Assembly (NCBI GenBank): GCA_025917655.1
Contig: CP084613.1
Location: forward strand, 4,032,001 to 4,096,000
Direction of reading: 5' to 3'
DNA length: 64,000 nt
From: Chlorella sorokiniana
Taxonomy: Eukaryota > Chlorophyta > Trebouxiophyceae > Chlorellales > Chlorellaceae
Shown here: in pieces, positions 1 through 12,227 of the stretch
Layout of the letters: every line of letters begins with the position of its first letter
How positions within the stretch are numbered: position 1 is the stretch's first letter
The notes under the pieces: generated by a model
What the model was told of the DNA's origin: nothing
What the model saw: the letters and a program-made list of their open reading frames with translations, nothing else
The model's database searches: none
Position numbers and translations under genes: made by a program

Positions 1-175
1 AGGGCGAGGGCACCCGCGCCTCCTCCTTCTCCAGCAGGGCCGCGCCGTTTTGCTGCACAACGCCCTTGTTCTCCACCTGGGCCCGCACCACAAGCGTGCG
101 CTGATGTCGGACTGTGCGGCGCTCGCCCAAGGTGCGGCACTGGGCAGGGTGCAGCGCAGTGGCGGCGGAGGCCAT
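1..175 (-). CDS. 5' end of a chloroplast-targeted protein, partial
   Basis: The minus strand reads from an ATG at 175-173 to the window edge without a stop, giving 58 residues. The start is Met-Ala-Ser-Ala-Ala-Thr-Ala and is followed by an Arg/Ala-rich stretch ending in a Val-Val-Arg-Ala-Gln motif, typical of a chloroplast transit peptide cleavage region. After it comes a Glu-rich segment. The product cannot be named because the rest lies outside the window. It is divergent from the gene starting at 433, so 176-432 should hold both promoters. The targeting call is inference from composition. Confidence 0.6.
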   Translation of the reverse strand, partial: MASAATALHPAQCRTLGERRTVRHQRTLVVRAQVENKGVVQQNGAALLEKEEARVPSP

Positions 176-432
176 GAGGGATGGCTGTGCGGGCTAAAGC
201 GCTAGTGAGCTGGTGAGCGTAATGTGTAACAAAACACCCGCCTGCACTAATCGTGGTGCAAACGGCCGTCAATAACCACACATGACATCCCATGCTGAGT
301 GCTGCGGCATGGTAAAACCCCGCAGGGAGCTCTGTCCTTGTGGCCGTGTCCATTCATCAAGTGAATCTGATCACAATACAGCACGAGGTCCCGAAGGAAG
401 GCCGATACCCACACAGGCAGATATAATTCTTT

Positions 433-2238
433 ATGAGCAGGATGGGCACCAATGCCGAGGCTGCCGCCGCCACAACCGAGGTGAGACGGATATTAAGGCT
501 GGAACATCGGCAGAGACAGGGCAGAACCCAGCATCCGATGTTGACTTCCTGTCTGCCGCCGCCGGCTGCCGCCACGTGACGCGCGCTGGTGGCCCTGTCC
601 TTCCCCCATGCTGCACAGGAGGATGATGTGACCATCAGCACCTTTTCACAGTCCTCCAAGTACATGCATGTCAGGGTGGAGAAGCCGGCGGAGGGCTACC
701 TCTGTACGCTGTCCATGGCAAGCCGCTGCCGCCAGCTGCACATTGCTGTGCTGCTGCTGCCGCCGCCGAGCACGCAGCAGAGAAGCCCAGTGTGAACTGC
801 CGAGATGCCGTGCTGCAGGTTGCGCGTGTACCCCTGCCACCTGACCAGCTGTACGAGCTGCTGGTGAACCCCGCGGAGTGCAAGCGTGTGTTCAAGTCCC
901 TCAAGGTGCCTGCTGTATGTGTTTTCTTGTTTTGGATTGTTGGACAGCGTCGCTGTCAGTGCACATAGCCGCCTTAGCATGTTGTTGAGGATTTTTCTGT
1001 TGTACATGATGCCAGCCCTGATCCAAGCAGCCAGTGCGCACGCGGGATGGGAAGCACGACACCCACACTGGACCGCGCCGTGCCTGCCCTCACGCCCCAC
1101 AGGAGGTGTGCCATCGCCGCGTGCTGGCCGAGGATGCCCATGGCAACCGCACTGTCGAGGTGGACCAGACCGGCAGCTGGCGCTTCCTCATGTTTCGCGG
1201 CACCTTCACCGTGCGCATGATTGTGGAGCAGCGGCGCGCAGACCGTTCGGTGCGGCGGTATTTGCATTAAGGAGGGAGGAGGGGAGGCTGTGGCGGCGCA
1301 GCGGGATGTCGGTTGCTGCGGAGGCAGCGTAAAGTCGCTGTGAGGGGCGCCGCTGGGCGTTGCGGCTTCTGCCACGTGCAGCTCGCTTCCAGGCGCACTG
1401 TGCTTTACCCGTGCGCCCGCACCCAAGCCAGCCTTCTTCCGGTGCCCCAGCCCTCCATGACCTTCCATTGTTGCTCTGCTACATGCCCACAGATACACTT
1501 CCGCCTCGCGCGCAGCGGCTTCATGCGACACTTTGATGGCACCTGGACCGTGCGGCCCTTTGACAACGCCTCGCTGGACCAGCTGGTCAACCGGCACAAC
1601 CCCACGCCCCTGCACCGCCTGCAGGCACGCACAGCGGGGGTGCGGGAGGGTCACAAGGGTTGCCGGGCCTTGCATAGCTGATTGTTTTCCATCAGCGCAG
1701 CCTGTCCTGACACCCTCGAGGCCTTCCGGGAACCCTGCTGGAAGTGCGTGCCCCGCTTCCGCGCAGTCCGGCCTGCGCGTGTTTGAACAGACGCTGGGCC
1801 TGGCATCGCAGCGGCAGGAGAGCCTGGTGCAGCTGGAGCAGAGCATCGCGCCTGCCTTTGCGCCCCCAAAGCCGTCACCAAGCTGCTGCAGCGAATCGCC
1901 AAGCAGGTGTGTCAGAGGGGTTGCGACGGTCGGTCTTTCCACAGTCCCCGCCCTGTGAACCATGATCATGGGTCTTTGGGGCCTCAGTTCCCACTGTCTG
2001 ATGATTAGTATGGTGTTTCTGTGTGCAGATCACAAAGATAATGGGCGACCTGGCGGAGGAGGCTGACCGCATTAACAGCGGCAAGGGCAGCAGCAGCAGC
2101 AGCACAGAAGCGTCGACAGCAGCACCCCCTGGTAGCAAATCAGGCAGACGGCAGGGGCGGAAGGAGGAGGCGGCAATGCAGGCAGAGCATAGCGAGGACA
2201 AGAAGCAGTTGACAGCACATCTGTCGCAGCTCCGTTGA
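433..2238 (+). CDS. START-like (DUF220-type polyketide cyclase/lipid transport) protein
   Basis: Exons by splice sites and phase: 433-480, 619-710 (this end is least certain), 791-905, 1103-1249, 1493-about 1624 (a GC donor CAG|gcacgc is possible) and 1701 or 1767-1906, then 2029-2238. The core has the order found in plant DUF220 proteins: ECKRVFKSLK, EVCHRRV, VEVDQTGSWRFL, then IHFRLARSGFMRHFDGTW. That fold (SRPBCC) binds hydrophobic ligands; the ligand is unknown. The C-terminus is charged and Ser/Lys-rich. The exon ending at 1906 is one base short. The downstream frame (VTKLLQRIAKQ joined to ITKIMGDL) is restored only if one C is missing in the run at about 1862-1866. The 3' end faces the next gene 111 bases away. 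Confidence 0.75.
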
Positions 2239-2349
2239 CCTCCTGTGACCATTCTCCCGGCAAGGCCTGTGTTCTTCCTGTGACAACTTGCAGTTTTACC
2301 GCTGACCCTACATCCTTACAGCGCCTACGGTACATGAGACTGCCAAGTG

Positions 2350-3447
2350 TCAGCTGCCGGGGTGCTGCTGCGCCGCCTTACTGCTGCGCATGCGCGCAAA
2401 GGCACCCTTACTGCTTTTTTCCACCGGCGGCTCATATGGAAGCCGCATGGCAATAGCCTTCTGTATGCTCAACCGGTCAGTGAGCTCTACAAGACCCTGC
2501 GGAGGCAAGGCAGCGGTGGCAGTTGGGCCTGGGACGTGGCACAGGCTGCCTGTCGCGCCAGCCGACGCATGGGGTGGGGTTCAAAGCTGGTTGGCCAGCA
2601 TGCAGTTCGGGCAAGCCTGTGCTGGTGAGTTTGCCCCCACTGACCTCTCGGCACACTTCATCCACCACCAGGGCAGTGAGGGCGTAATTTGAGAAGAGAA
2701 CTGCGTCTGTCAAGCTTGCCGTCCGGAAAAGCTCGCGGTACACGCCAATGATGGACCGCAGCACTTCAGCCACTGCAAGAGGGGGAGGGGAACCACTGCC
2801 AGTCCACATACCATTCTGATTTGGTCGTATAAACTTTGCAGCTGAGTTCCAAGCGCAAAGTGGAATCCAGCAGGACTGAAAACTCACGCGCTAGTTTTGT
2901 ACTCGCCGGTGCCCAGCGCAAAGAACAGCACTTCTCCAGATGGGATGCACACGATCCGCCCATTCCTGCAATGTGACGAGGGAAGAGGAGTCCTGATCTT
3001 CCATCAGGGTTTGGAATTCTCGTAGACTGGTGGCTTTGGATGAATGTGTGCCAGGTATGCGGGAAGGTGACAGCCAGCGACGCACCGAAAGCGGCCCACT
3101 AGCTCCGCATCCTCGGCAACCGCCCCTGCTGCTGCTGCTGTCGAGCTGGGCCCTGCCACGCCATCAAACGCGCCCCTGACCTCTGCCTTTTCACTCTCAG
3201 TGAACTGCTCGTAGAAGCGTTCATAAACAACCTGGCCCTGCACAACAGCAGCACTGGTGTCGGTGCCGTCAGCAAACACGGCTGGCGGGAGCAGCGGCGG
3301 GGTGAGGAGGAGGCCATGCAGAGCACTTCCCGGGAAATGTGATGGATGCACATACTGCTGCGGCTCAAAGCAAGCAGGCCTGTCGTGCACCTCACCTGCC
3401 GGGTTGTGATCGCAAGCGAGTTTATTCTGCCACAAGACATCGCCCAC
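2350..3447 (-). CDS. Longin/SNARE-like small subunit, TSET TCUP-like
   Basis: Exons on the minus strand: 3447-3396 (tentative start), 3281-3086, 2965-2888, 2772-2645, 2496-2350. The protein carries GQVVYERFYEQF, then NGRIVCIPSGEVLFFALG, then SIIGVYRELF, and ends in a segment with VVDEVCREGLVELTD. This order (strand, conserved hydrophobic strand, helix with a near-terminal DE..GL.E.TD) resembles the plant SNARE-like superfamily protein proposed as the TCUP subunit of TSET, a membrane-trafficking coat related to adaptor complexes. The first exon is weak because its residues do not look like the usual beta strand. The junction 2888/2772 is out of phase by one base despite good splice sites. The identity is by memory of the family and is moderately sure. 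Confidence 0.55.
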
Positions 3448-3800
3448 TTTACAGCTGCAGTCTCAGTGCGCAGTGCAAGTGGAACGCCAGGGAAGAGCAA
3501 GACCAGTGCAGGCGAGCGACGATCGGGGATTACAAGGGGTTACAAGTCACGGGAGGGCACTGTAATGTACCCAGGTCGTGTTCGAATGCATCCTGGAAAA
3601 TGCAAGAGCCTGGCCAGGAATGCGCGCCTTCGGTGGAAACCAGGCCAGTGTTGTGCATTTCAGGCCCCACCGGCGTTCGTCACGCTCGCTTTCGATTTAT
3701 GATGTTGATTTAATGATCTATCAATCCGTCGAGTATTGAACAGCCCTTGCTTCCCACCTTGGAGTCGGAGGTTGTCCTGAGCTTGCCGGCCAGCCGTGCA

Positions 3801-6800
3801 ATGGCCATGGCATCGAGGGCTGAGACATTAGCGCCACAGATAGAGGCGGTGGCAGCCGCGGGGCCGCCCACTTTGATCGCAGCTGGCGGCTCGGTCCTCG
3901 CTGTGGCGTCAGGAGGGCTTGTGCAAGTCATCTCCTCACCAACAGCGCCTGCCCTGCTCAAGGCTGACAGCACAGGGAAGCTGATTGCATCACTTGCGGT
4001 GACAAGGGATGGGCAATGGATTGCGGCTGGACATCGTGGTGCAAAGCCAGCCCTGTTTGTGTGGTGCGCTCACCCTCGGGCAGCACCCAGCTTACAGGGG
4101 GAGGCCATAACCAGATCCTCTGCTGCCTGGCACAAGCCTGCCGTGGACATTGCCCGCGCACAGCACAGCTTTGGTATCTCTGCCCTTGCTTTTTCAAGAA
4201 GTGGTGAGAGACTGACGGTCAAGGCTGATGCTGCACCCACCTGCTCCGTCACAGAAGAAACTCGACAGGGGCGTCCGCTTGGGTGCCGCTGTGCGTTTCT
4301 AACTATTCCCTGCTTCTCTGTGTACCCTTCAGGACGACTACTGGCCTCCCATGGTGCTGACCGTGACCACCAGCTTGTCATATGGAGCCCTGCGTCCGGC
4401 AAGCAGCTGGGTCGCGCCCGCACAAAGGAGAGCTATGATGCAGTCACCTTCGCAGCAGAGGACAGCGTGGCATGCATCAACAATAGAAACCTGGTGGGTT
4501 GGGCGTTCGGGTGCATGTGCTTCCAAGTGGGTGCTGTGTCGTTTGGTGGGTGCTGGTTGGGAGGCAGTGGTGCTGCCTTCAACTGCCTGCCAGCGTTCTC
4601 TTGTCAGTAAATCAGAACCGCACGCCGCACGCTGCAGGCAGTGTGGTCCCTGGAGCGCTGCATCACGCCGGGCGGCACCGCGTTGAAGCTCACATGCCGA
4701 TCCTGGGACTTGCCGGCATTCCCCGCACCCACTCGCTTTGTGGACCTTGCAGCTGCAGTGCCTGCAACAGGGAGTGCTGCGCGGATGCAGGCTCCCCTTA
4801 TTGCCGCCACTAACCATGGCAGGCTGATGCGACTGCGCGTCGGCGCCCAACACTAGACAAAACCGTGGAAGTCAAGGTGAGAGTGGCCAGCAGGCTGGCG
4901 ATGGCCTGCCCTCGTTATCAAATGCACATGGCTGCTCAGCGCCATTGCACTCACGGCTGTGCAGGAGCGACGCGGAGGGCAGCTCAGCTGCCTGGCGGTC
5001 TCCGGGGAGCACATTACAGTTGGAACAACAACCGGGGCCATTGCTCTCTTCTCTGCCAGTGCACTCGAGCTGCTGCAGGTCCTACCAACAGAGGCAGCAA
5101 GGAGCGAGGGAAAGGCCACTTGCACTGGCCCCATCCCCTCCTGTGCCTTCACAGCCGCAGGCGGCACGCTCGTCGCTGTGACCGGCGGCGGCAGCCGGCT
5201 GACAGCCTGGGACCTGCGCACTTCAGAACCGCCAGCCAGTCAGCTCCTGGCTCAAGCGCACAGGTGGGTGACAGGGCTAAGGGCACATGGCACAACGCAA
5301 GCCCTCCTCAGCGCGGCCGTGCTGTGCATCCCCCAACATATTCCGCTGCAGTGCTGCCATTGCGGACGCCATCCTCCTGCCAGGGCAAAGCCCAGGCAGC
5401 AGCCGCCTTGCAACATGCAGCGTTGATGGCTGTATGCAGCTGTGGGACCTTTGCAGCAGCAGCACCTTGCAGTTGAACTCCTCGCTCGACATGAGGGCTG
5501 CGCTTCCCTCATCCTCCATCAAGCTGCTGTGCCTGGCTGCCACCCAGGATGGCCGTCTGCTGGCGGCAGGTACGTGGTTGGGTGACCAAGGATGATTGCA
5601 CATGGTTTGAAGTGAAGCACAGTCAGGCACATGCCCCTTATTGCTAGATGCAGGCAGTGCCGCGGGTTGCGTGCACCTGGTGTCGCTAACAGAGGAGTTG
5701 CCAGCATCTGCGCCCGCCCTGGCCCTGCTGGGCATCCAGCTGGTGCATTCCGAGGACGTCACAGCGCTGTGCTTTGCGGTGCCCAGCCAAGCACCCAGCG
5801 CCAGCTGCCAGCAAGTCGCCCTGCCCTTCCTGGCAGCGGGCAGCCGCCGGGGGCTCGTCAAAGTGCTGCACATCCAGCCCGACGGCACCTGCACCCTGGT
5901 GGCCTCCCTGGCGCAGCACAAGTCGGCGGTGACGGGCCTGGCCCTGGCTGCTGGCGGCTCCGTGCTGGCCAGCGCCGACCGCGAGGGCCGCCGCCTGCTG
6001 CACCAGCTGGATGCCGCGACTGGGCGGATGCAAGTGCTGGCGGAGGTTGCAATGCCGCGGTACAGCTTTGTGAGGGGGCTGGCGCAGGCGCTGGGCGGGC
6101 AGGCGCTTGTGGCCGCCAGCAAGGCGGGCAGGGTGTTCACCTGGGACATCGCAGGCCGGGATCACAGCGCCCGGCAGCTGCTGATGAAGTCTGGGCAGGG
6201 TGAGGGGAGCAGGGTGGGTGCTGTGTGGGCATGTGCATGCAACCAGCGCTTCTTCTGCTGGGCACCATGTCCCAACAGGTGCTGCGCTTATGCGGGCTGG
6301 CTTGTGCTGCAGGAGAGCTGGCGTGCTTCGCTGTGGATGAAGAGCTGGCCCTGCTGTGTGCAGCCACCACCCACGGCCAGCTCCTGGTGTACAACCTCCC
6401 CAGCGGCAGGCTTCTGGCTGCCGGCAGGGCGGCTCACGTTGCAGCAACGGCTGTCAACAAGGTACGGACACTGTGGCGGGAGGGGCAGCCGACCAAGCAG
6501 CGCTGACTCTCCTGGCCTTGCACGTCTTGCAGGTGCTGATGTCCCCAGCAGGCTTGGTGTCTGTGGGAGACGACGCCAGCGTGTGCCTCTACAGATGGCC
6601 TGAGGGTGTGATGACACCCAATCGCAGCGCTGGACAGGCAAGCGATGCCAGGCTGCTGCCACAGCCACAAGTAGGACAACCACTGACAAGGGCTTGATCT
6701 TGCAGGGCACGAGCTCGGAGATGGCCCCAGTGGCGTGTAGCGGGGGAGGGGCGGAGCAGTCCTTCACCAGCGCCAGCTCCATCTTGCAACCGCGAGGTGA

Positions 6801-9751
6801 CATAAGATATAAAGTGCACAGCTGGCGGTAGCCTCGCATCGATTGAGTACCATCTGGTAGAGCCTGCTTGACCCACTCTGCTCGATTTTGATGCAGACCT
6901 GTCAGCTACGATTGAAGAAGAGGCCAGCAGCATGCCCGACGCTCCCGTGGCGGCAGCCGCAGTCGAGGAGCCTACGGCAGCAGCTCCTGCGGCGTCTGCG
7001 GTGGCCACAGAAATCGCCTCCCAGCCCCCTTGCTCCATCCCGCCGTCTCCCAACCGCAAGACCCTTCTGGGAAGCCAGCAGGATCGGCAGCAGCAGCTTG
7101 AGCAGCTGGGGCAGCTGCAGTCTCAGTTTGCTGTCGTGACCCAGCAATTGACTCTGCGCAGCAGCCAGCGCGCTGCCCGCGACCGCGAGGCTCAGGTGAG
7201 GCGGCCTCAGGTACTTCAGCGGCGAGTTGCAACAGGGTTGACCTGCTCAATCGCCAGTCCCATGCAGGAAGCTCGGCCTACTGCAGCTCCTCCTCCTGCC
7301 GCCCAGCTTGCACTGGTGCAGTATGCTCCCCCTGGCTCCCCCGCTTTCTTCCTGGGCTCCCCCTTCCAGTCGGTCTCCTCCATCAGCCTCGGCGATCTCA
7401 GCTGCTCACCTGCTCTGCGCTCCCCGGATGTGTTTTCTGATGTGGGGAGCCCCTGAGCTGCGCCAGCATGGCGCTGCCCGCCACCTCCACCTTGAGCCCC
7501 ATGGCAGGCGCAGCTGTTGGCGCAGCCTGCCCTGCCGGCATGGTGCTGGGCAGCAGCAGCACTGGTGCTGAGGTCAGCGCTGCTGATGTGCCGAAACGCA
7601 ATCCGCAGACTGCCTCGCTGCGCAGGCTGGTCGCGCGGCGCCAGGCTTCAGGACTGCTGCGCAGCCCCAGCCCTCTTGCCAGTGGCATGCTGTCAACCAC
7701 GATGGCCAGCCCTTCCCCTCGTCTTGGTAATGATGGCCAGTTCACACAACAAGCTGAGCTGGCACTCTGGGCGCCAACAGCAGCGGCAGCTGGACTGGCG
7801 ACCGTGCCGCTGGAGCAGGCATACGAGGTCAGCCAGTGCAGCCCGCCAGCTCAGGGCTCTGCCACTTTCCACCTTGGCCGCCAGCCCAGCCCACCTGGCA
7901 GCACTTCCGTGAACCAGCCCTCCACCCGCCGCAAATGGGGACCTGTGCCAGTCAGCTCCGCTGGCCTGTCTCGACGCCCGCTCAGTGCGCTGCCCTTGGG
8001 CCGCTTCAACACCTCTGATAACGAGCGCGCACCAGCCCCCGAACAGCGGTCTCGCCCAGCGCTCGGCCCCGAGGCGCCGCCTGCCACCGAGGATTTCTCC
8101 GTCTGCGGGGATTCCAGCGCCGGCGAGGCCACGCCGCACTCCCGCGGCAGCGGCGGCACTGGCAGCGGCGCAACCTCCCGCCGCCTGTCATTCTCCTTTG
8201 GAGGCCCACCAGCCGCCAAGCACCCTGACGACCAGGTGGGGACCGCCTGTTGGGATACCGTCTGCCATACTGCGCAGCACAGGGCCCATGACAGCCCCTG
8301 ACTCACTGTGCTGTAAGTGCATACGCTCGATGCAGGGCGAGGACACCCCCACTCCCGGCCAGCCGCTGGACAAGGGCAACACAAGCAAGGGTGCGGCCAG
8401 CCCGCCGCCTGTTCTGGATCTGGCGCACTACCACAGCCCTGGCATGGCGGGAAGCCCTGTGCCAGCCCAGGCAGAGGCAGACAGCCAGGGCACGACGCCC
8501 CGCATCTTCCTGTTTGGTGCCAGCAGCGGCGCTGCAACAACTGTGAGGGCAGCGGCCCGCCATGACCTTGCGCCATCCTGCCCAGCCGTGCCTGGTTCAG
8601 CGGTCAGTGTGGCAGGCATCCCGCAGGGCAAGGGGCAGCATGGCTGGAGGGGCAGGGCGGCCGTGCCTCGCCTCAACCTGGCTGCCCTGGGGAGCAATGG
8701 CGCTGCCGTTGCCACTCTGGACGGCTCTGGCCCAGCATCATCTGCCTCTAAGCGCAGCCGCCCGGACAGGGAGGGAATGGCCAATGGGAATGTCCAGGGC
8801 GAGTCGGGCACCAGCAGCAGTGTGGTTGCCAGCATTTGCAGCCAAAGCTTGTCTGGCAGCTCCATTGCCGCAGCCGCCTGCCCTGCAGCATGTGCTCCCG
8901 CCGCTGCAAAGCCAGAGGCACCAGGCGCTCGCTCCCCAGCCAGCAAGAAGAGCAAGGCTGGTGCCCCCTCGCCTCCCCATCTGGTCATTGACTGCCAGGT
9001 GTACAGCCCAGCGCAGGCCAGCAGCAGCGCGGCGACTCTCGCAACCAGCCGCTCGACCGCCAAAGACCAGTTCTGCCGGCCGGCGAGCCACGACCCTCTT
9101 GCAGAGCCCACCCCAGTATCTGTGCAGAGTGCTGCTGCTGAGCCACGCCCTGCTGCGGAGCTGCAGAACCCGCTGTTTGGGACGCTCAAGTCACCCAGCC
9201 TGCTGCCCTCGCCTTTCATCCCTGCCAGCAACTCACTTGCCAGCGGGCCCGAGGAGCCGCCCATTGCAAGGCAGAATCCTGCGTATGGCGCTGAAAGCAC
9301 ACGCAGCGCCCCTGCCTTGTCGCAAGCAGAAGATGCCAGCAGCGACGCCAGCCGCTGTGCCTCAGCCGACACTGCATCCCTGACCCCTTGCGCGGTGCTG
9401 GCGCTGCTGAAGCAGGGCCTGCAGGGGGTCCTCGGCTTGCAGCAGGCAGGCACCTCCGCAGAGCTTGGCGTCTGTTATCAGTCTGAGCTGCGCTCCATTG
9501 CCGCCCAGCTGCTTGCCACCGCAGACATGCTTGCAACGGCGCCTGCAGCAAAGGGCGGCCCTGACGCCGACAGCGACAGCCACGCTGGTGTGGCGCAGCC
9601 CACCCCCTGCAGCAAGCTGCTGCCTGTGGCAGCCAGACAGCACAGCAGTGCATGTGGCTCCCACTCTGCAATGGACCTGGCTGCGCTGAAGGCCGACATA
9701 ATGGCCCAGCTGAAGCGCGAGCTGCTTGCAGAGCTGAGAAAGTCTGCCTGA
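3801..9751 (+). CDS. MABP1/WDR62-like WD40 scaffold protein
   Basis: Twelve exons: 3801-4203, 4333-4493, 4638-4876, 4965-5263, 5352-5569, 5648-6199, 6313-6461, 6533-6637, 6706-6796, 6897-7195, 7268-8235, 8336-9751; about 1630 residues. The first half is a chain of WD40 blades (examples: GKLIASLAVTRDGQWIAAG, HQLVIWSPASGKQLG, VAVTGGGSRLTAWDL, RLATCSVDGCMQLWDL). The second half is low-complexity Ser/Pro/Ala sequence, ending in a short charged helix LKADIMAQLKRELLAEL. That layout matches the MAP-kinase-binding MABP1/WDR62 group of signalling and centrosomal scaffolds. The intron at 6638-6705 is GC-AG (CAG|gcaagc). The ATG at 3801 is the first in frame; the frame extends upstream only with non-ATG codons. 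Two one-base deficits break the frame, at C runs near 4848-4851 and 7450-7453. Confidence 0.6.
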
Positions 9752-9906
9752 GGCGACAGCATGAGACTTAGCAAGTAGAGCGGCCCATTCTTGCACTGAA
9801 TTAGAGAGTATGCTTTTGGTGCACACCAGAAGCGGTGCTGCACACTGCTGTCTAGTGCTCACCATCTCTGCTGATCTATTTCTCGATTGCTTTACCGTTA
9901 GCGCTA

Positions 9907-11020
9907 CTACCTCGTGTGTGATCTGAAAGCGATGGATGAAAGGTTGCTGGACATGGATCCATCAATCTGAGCCCTGCCTGCGGCGCCGCTTTCAGACTCT
10001 TCGCCCGTGCGCTCTGGGTGCTGGGCCAGATAATCTCCAGCATCCATGTGCTCTGCCACGCCTGCAAAGAGTGCTGGAGCTTTGTGCAGGTCAGGCATAG
10101 CCTGGCGTGCGGGAGGGCTGCAGGCAACAGGAGTTCAGAGTGAATCCTGCCGCTATGGCACAGCCAGGCTCTGTGCAATCCCTTGCAGCCATCACCGGCG
10201 CCTCTGCCCCGCCGGCGCTTCACTAGAAATAGAGTCCCTTCCCATTTCACCTTGGCCAGTGCCCTCATCTGCGCTTGCAATTGGCCCTGGCACTGCCTGC
10301 TGCTGGTCCCGGTGCTGCTCCTGGCGCGGCCCCGCAGCCTCCTGCCGCTGGCGGGCGGCAAAAAAGTCCTGAAGCTGTTGCTGCATGGCAGCGTCCGCGC
10401 TAGTGCTGTGGCCAGGTGCCGCCGCAGACACATCCACCAGCCCGCCGACCGGGTCGCCGGCCATGTGGGGCGGGAAGTCGTAGCCGCTGGTGACGGCGTC
10501 GCTGTTGGTCGCCATGCCCGTCACCTGCACTCGAGCACAGCCTGCATTTGATGCCCAGGTTTGGGACCTGCGGACCTGCCGTGGCCTGCAAGCAGGCAGC
10601 GTGCAGGGGGCTGCCCGATTGGACTCAAAGGCACGGAGTCGCTCACCGGGTCAAACGCGATGGGCCACTTCCCAAACCTGGTTGCCACCTGGCCCTTCCC
10701 GTCATACCCAGTGCCCCTTTCGAAGGGTGCCCCCGTGGGCACGTTGCCCCGCCCGTCATGCGTGCCATAACCTGTACCTAGTGTGCAGCAGCATGCGTCC
10801 ATGTGTAGGCGGCATGGCCCTGCATGTGCGGCGCTCAGCGCCGCCGCCGCCGCCGTTTCCCTGCCGTCTGACCGGCAGCCGGCGCCCACTTACCCGTGTC
10901 GGTGAAGCGGTTTGGCCCGTTACCACCTGCACAGCATGACGCCTAGTGCTCAGAACGGCCGCTGGGTGTGTCGGGCAGACCCCGCGAGGGAAAACTCGCA
11001 CCTGAGCCACCGTCGCCCAT
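9907..11020 (-). CDS. Conserved-looking protein of unknown function
   Basis: Five exons on the minus strand join in phase with no error: 11020-11002, 10926-10894, 10777-10647, 10524-10196, 10117-9907, giving 240 residues. The start is Gly-rich (MGDGGSGGNGPNRF), followed by a Gly/Thr/Tyr segment with GTGYDGKGQVATRFGKWP. A polar middle holds a Gln-rich helix (MQQQLQDFFAARQRQEA), and the acidic tail has AEHMDAGDYLAQHPER. I do not recognise the family. The Gln-rich helix recalls the segment before the histone fold of NF-YC, but no histone fold follows, so I do not assign it. The start ATG lies in a 19-base exon. Its 3' end converges with the WD40 gene 155 bases away. Confidence 0.6.
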
Positions 11021-11217
11021 AGTGTTCGACAAATTGCTCATACCGGCGTTAGTAACGAACTTATATCACGAAAATATGCTATTAGACAAGGGTGGAGAGG
11101 CTGACACGGAACTTTCACCCCTGTTGCTGACAGGGCGCCAACGGAGGCCACCGACAGGCCCAACCGAGCTTACAGCTCGGGCCTGCCACTTGCTCTGCCG
11201 CACCAATGTTAAAGACG

Positions 11218-12227
11218 TTAACGCTGCTTTGACAAAGCTTGTTGCGGCCGATAAAGAGCCCAGAGCACTGCTGCTGCGCTGCCCAACAACGCCGCCGCCG
11301 TGCCAGCCGCCACAAAGGGACCATGCTGCAGGTTGCCTGCGGGCATGTCCCACGTCATGAGCTCCTGCGCTGCCGCGCCTGCTCTTTCCACCGTGGCCTC
11401 TTGCCACAGCGCCAAAGAGTCGCTTGCAGCGCCGCTACCAGGCGGACACCGCACCAGCACACGCGGCTGCGGCACCTCCATGGCGGCATCCGCCGACCGC
11501 AGCGCTGCCGTCCAGCCAGTCTGCGCCGCCTGGGAGGGCTGTGTGGGATGCCGAGGGAGGGGGTAGCGAGCGTGCAGAGGGACTGCCAGGGTGGCCTCCA
11601 CTGCCGGAGGTGCCTGCAAGGGGAGCGGCGATGCAAGCAACGCGGCAGCGCCGCAGGTAAAGGCCCAAAGGCCAGCATGCAAACCCCAGGGCAATGGCAG
11701 CGTGCAACAGTGGAAAGCAGAGCAGCTCCAAGTTGACCATACAGAAAACGCGCCTGTTCGGCCGACGACAGGTTGCCAGCGTACACGACCAGCGCTGTTG
11801 GCTGGCTATACTTCTCAATGCTCTCCACGTCAACCGGGCCAAAGAGTTTGACCAACGGGCCGAGACCCACCGCTGCAGCATTGTCCAGCTCGTAAACGTC
11901 GGCAAAGATGGCCGGCGGCAGGGGCTGCACCACAGCGGCATCGCCGGCTGGCGGCAGGGGCGGAGGCTGTCGTGCTGTCGATTCTGGAGTCCACTCGCTG
12001 GCGGCGTCGAGGGAAGGACACGTGATTGAGAGGCAAAATTGCAGGCGGCGATGCGCGCCGGAGCCGTGCAAAGTTGAGCTCAAGCGAGCGGTAGCGCCGA
12101 AGCTGGGGCAGCTACCGCCGCAGTGATATCGCGCAACTTCTGCCCAAAGACCATCTGTCTCGATCGGGCACGAAGCAAGGCTCAACACTTGCCACAGAAG
12201 GACGACAGCAAGCCAAGGCACCCTCAT
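11218..12227 (-). CDS. PIGX: PIG-X/PBN1, GPI mannosyltransferase I accessory subunit
   Basis: Exon 1 runs 12227-11738 and exon 2 runs 11613-11218. The protein starts with a signal peptide (MRVPWLAVVLLWQVLSLASC). It then has GSGAHRRLQF, the PIG-X signature IFADVYELDNAAAV, the DVESIEKYSQPTALVVY segment, and in exon 2 the hallmark ATLAVPLHARYPLPR with PQPRVLVRCPPG. A single C-terminal membrane helix (about FVAAGTAAALLGSAAAVLWAL) is followed by a short basic tail. PIG-X is an ER membrane partner that stabilises PIG-M, the enzyme adding the first mannose to GPI anchors. The exon 1 donor (TATG|gtcaac) is out of phase with exon 2, so either the true donor is elsewhere or bases are missing near it. 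The family call is firm. Confidence 0.9.

Noticed and set aside
974-1969. A 331-codon minus-strand open frame
   Set aside because: It overlaps phased exons of the DUF220-like gene and shows only composition-driven sequence.
7446-7475. A 27-base intron to bridge the frame break in the WD40 scaffold
   Set aside because: Too short for a spliceosomal intron. A missing base in the adjacent C run explains it and matches the pattern elsewhere.
8428-9453. A 341-codon minus-strand open frame
   Set aside because: Antisense to the long low-complexity exon of the WD40 scaffold, with matching codon-position shadow.
10250-10524. NF-YC histone-fold transcription factor
   Set aside because: Only a Gln-rich helix resembles the region before the fold. 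No LPLARIKK-type histone-fold sequence follows.
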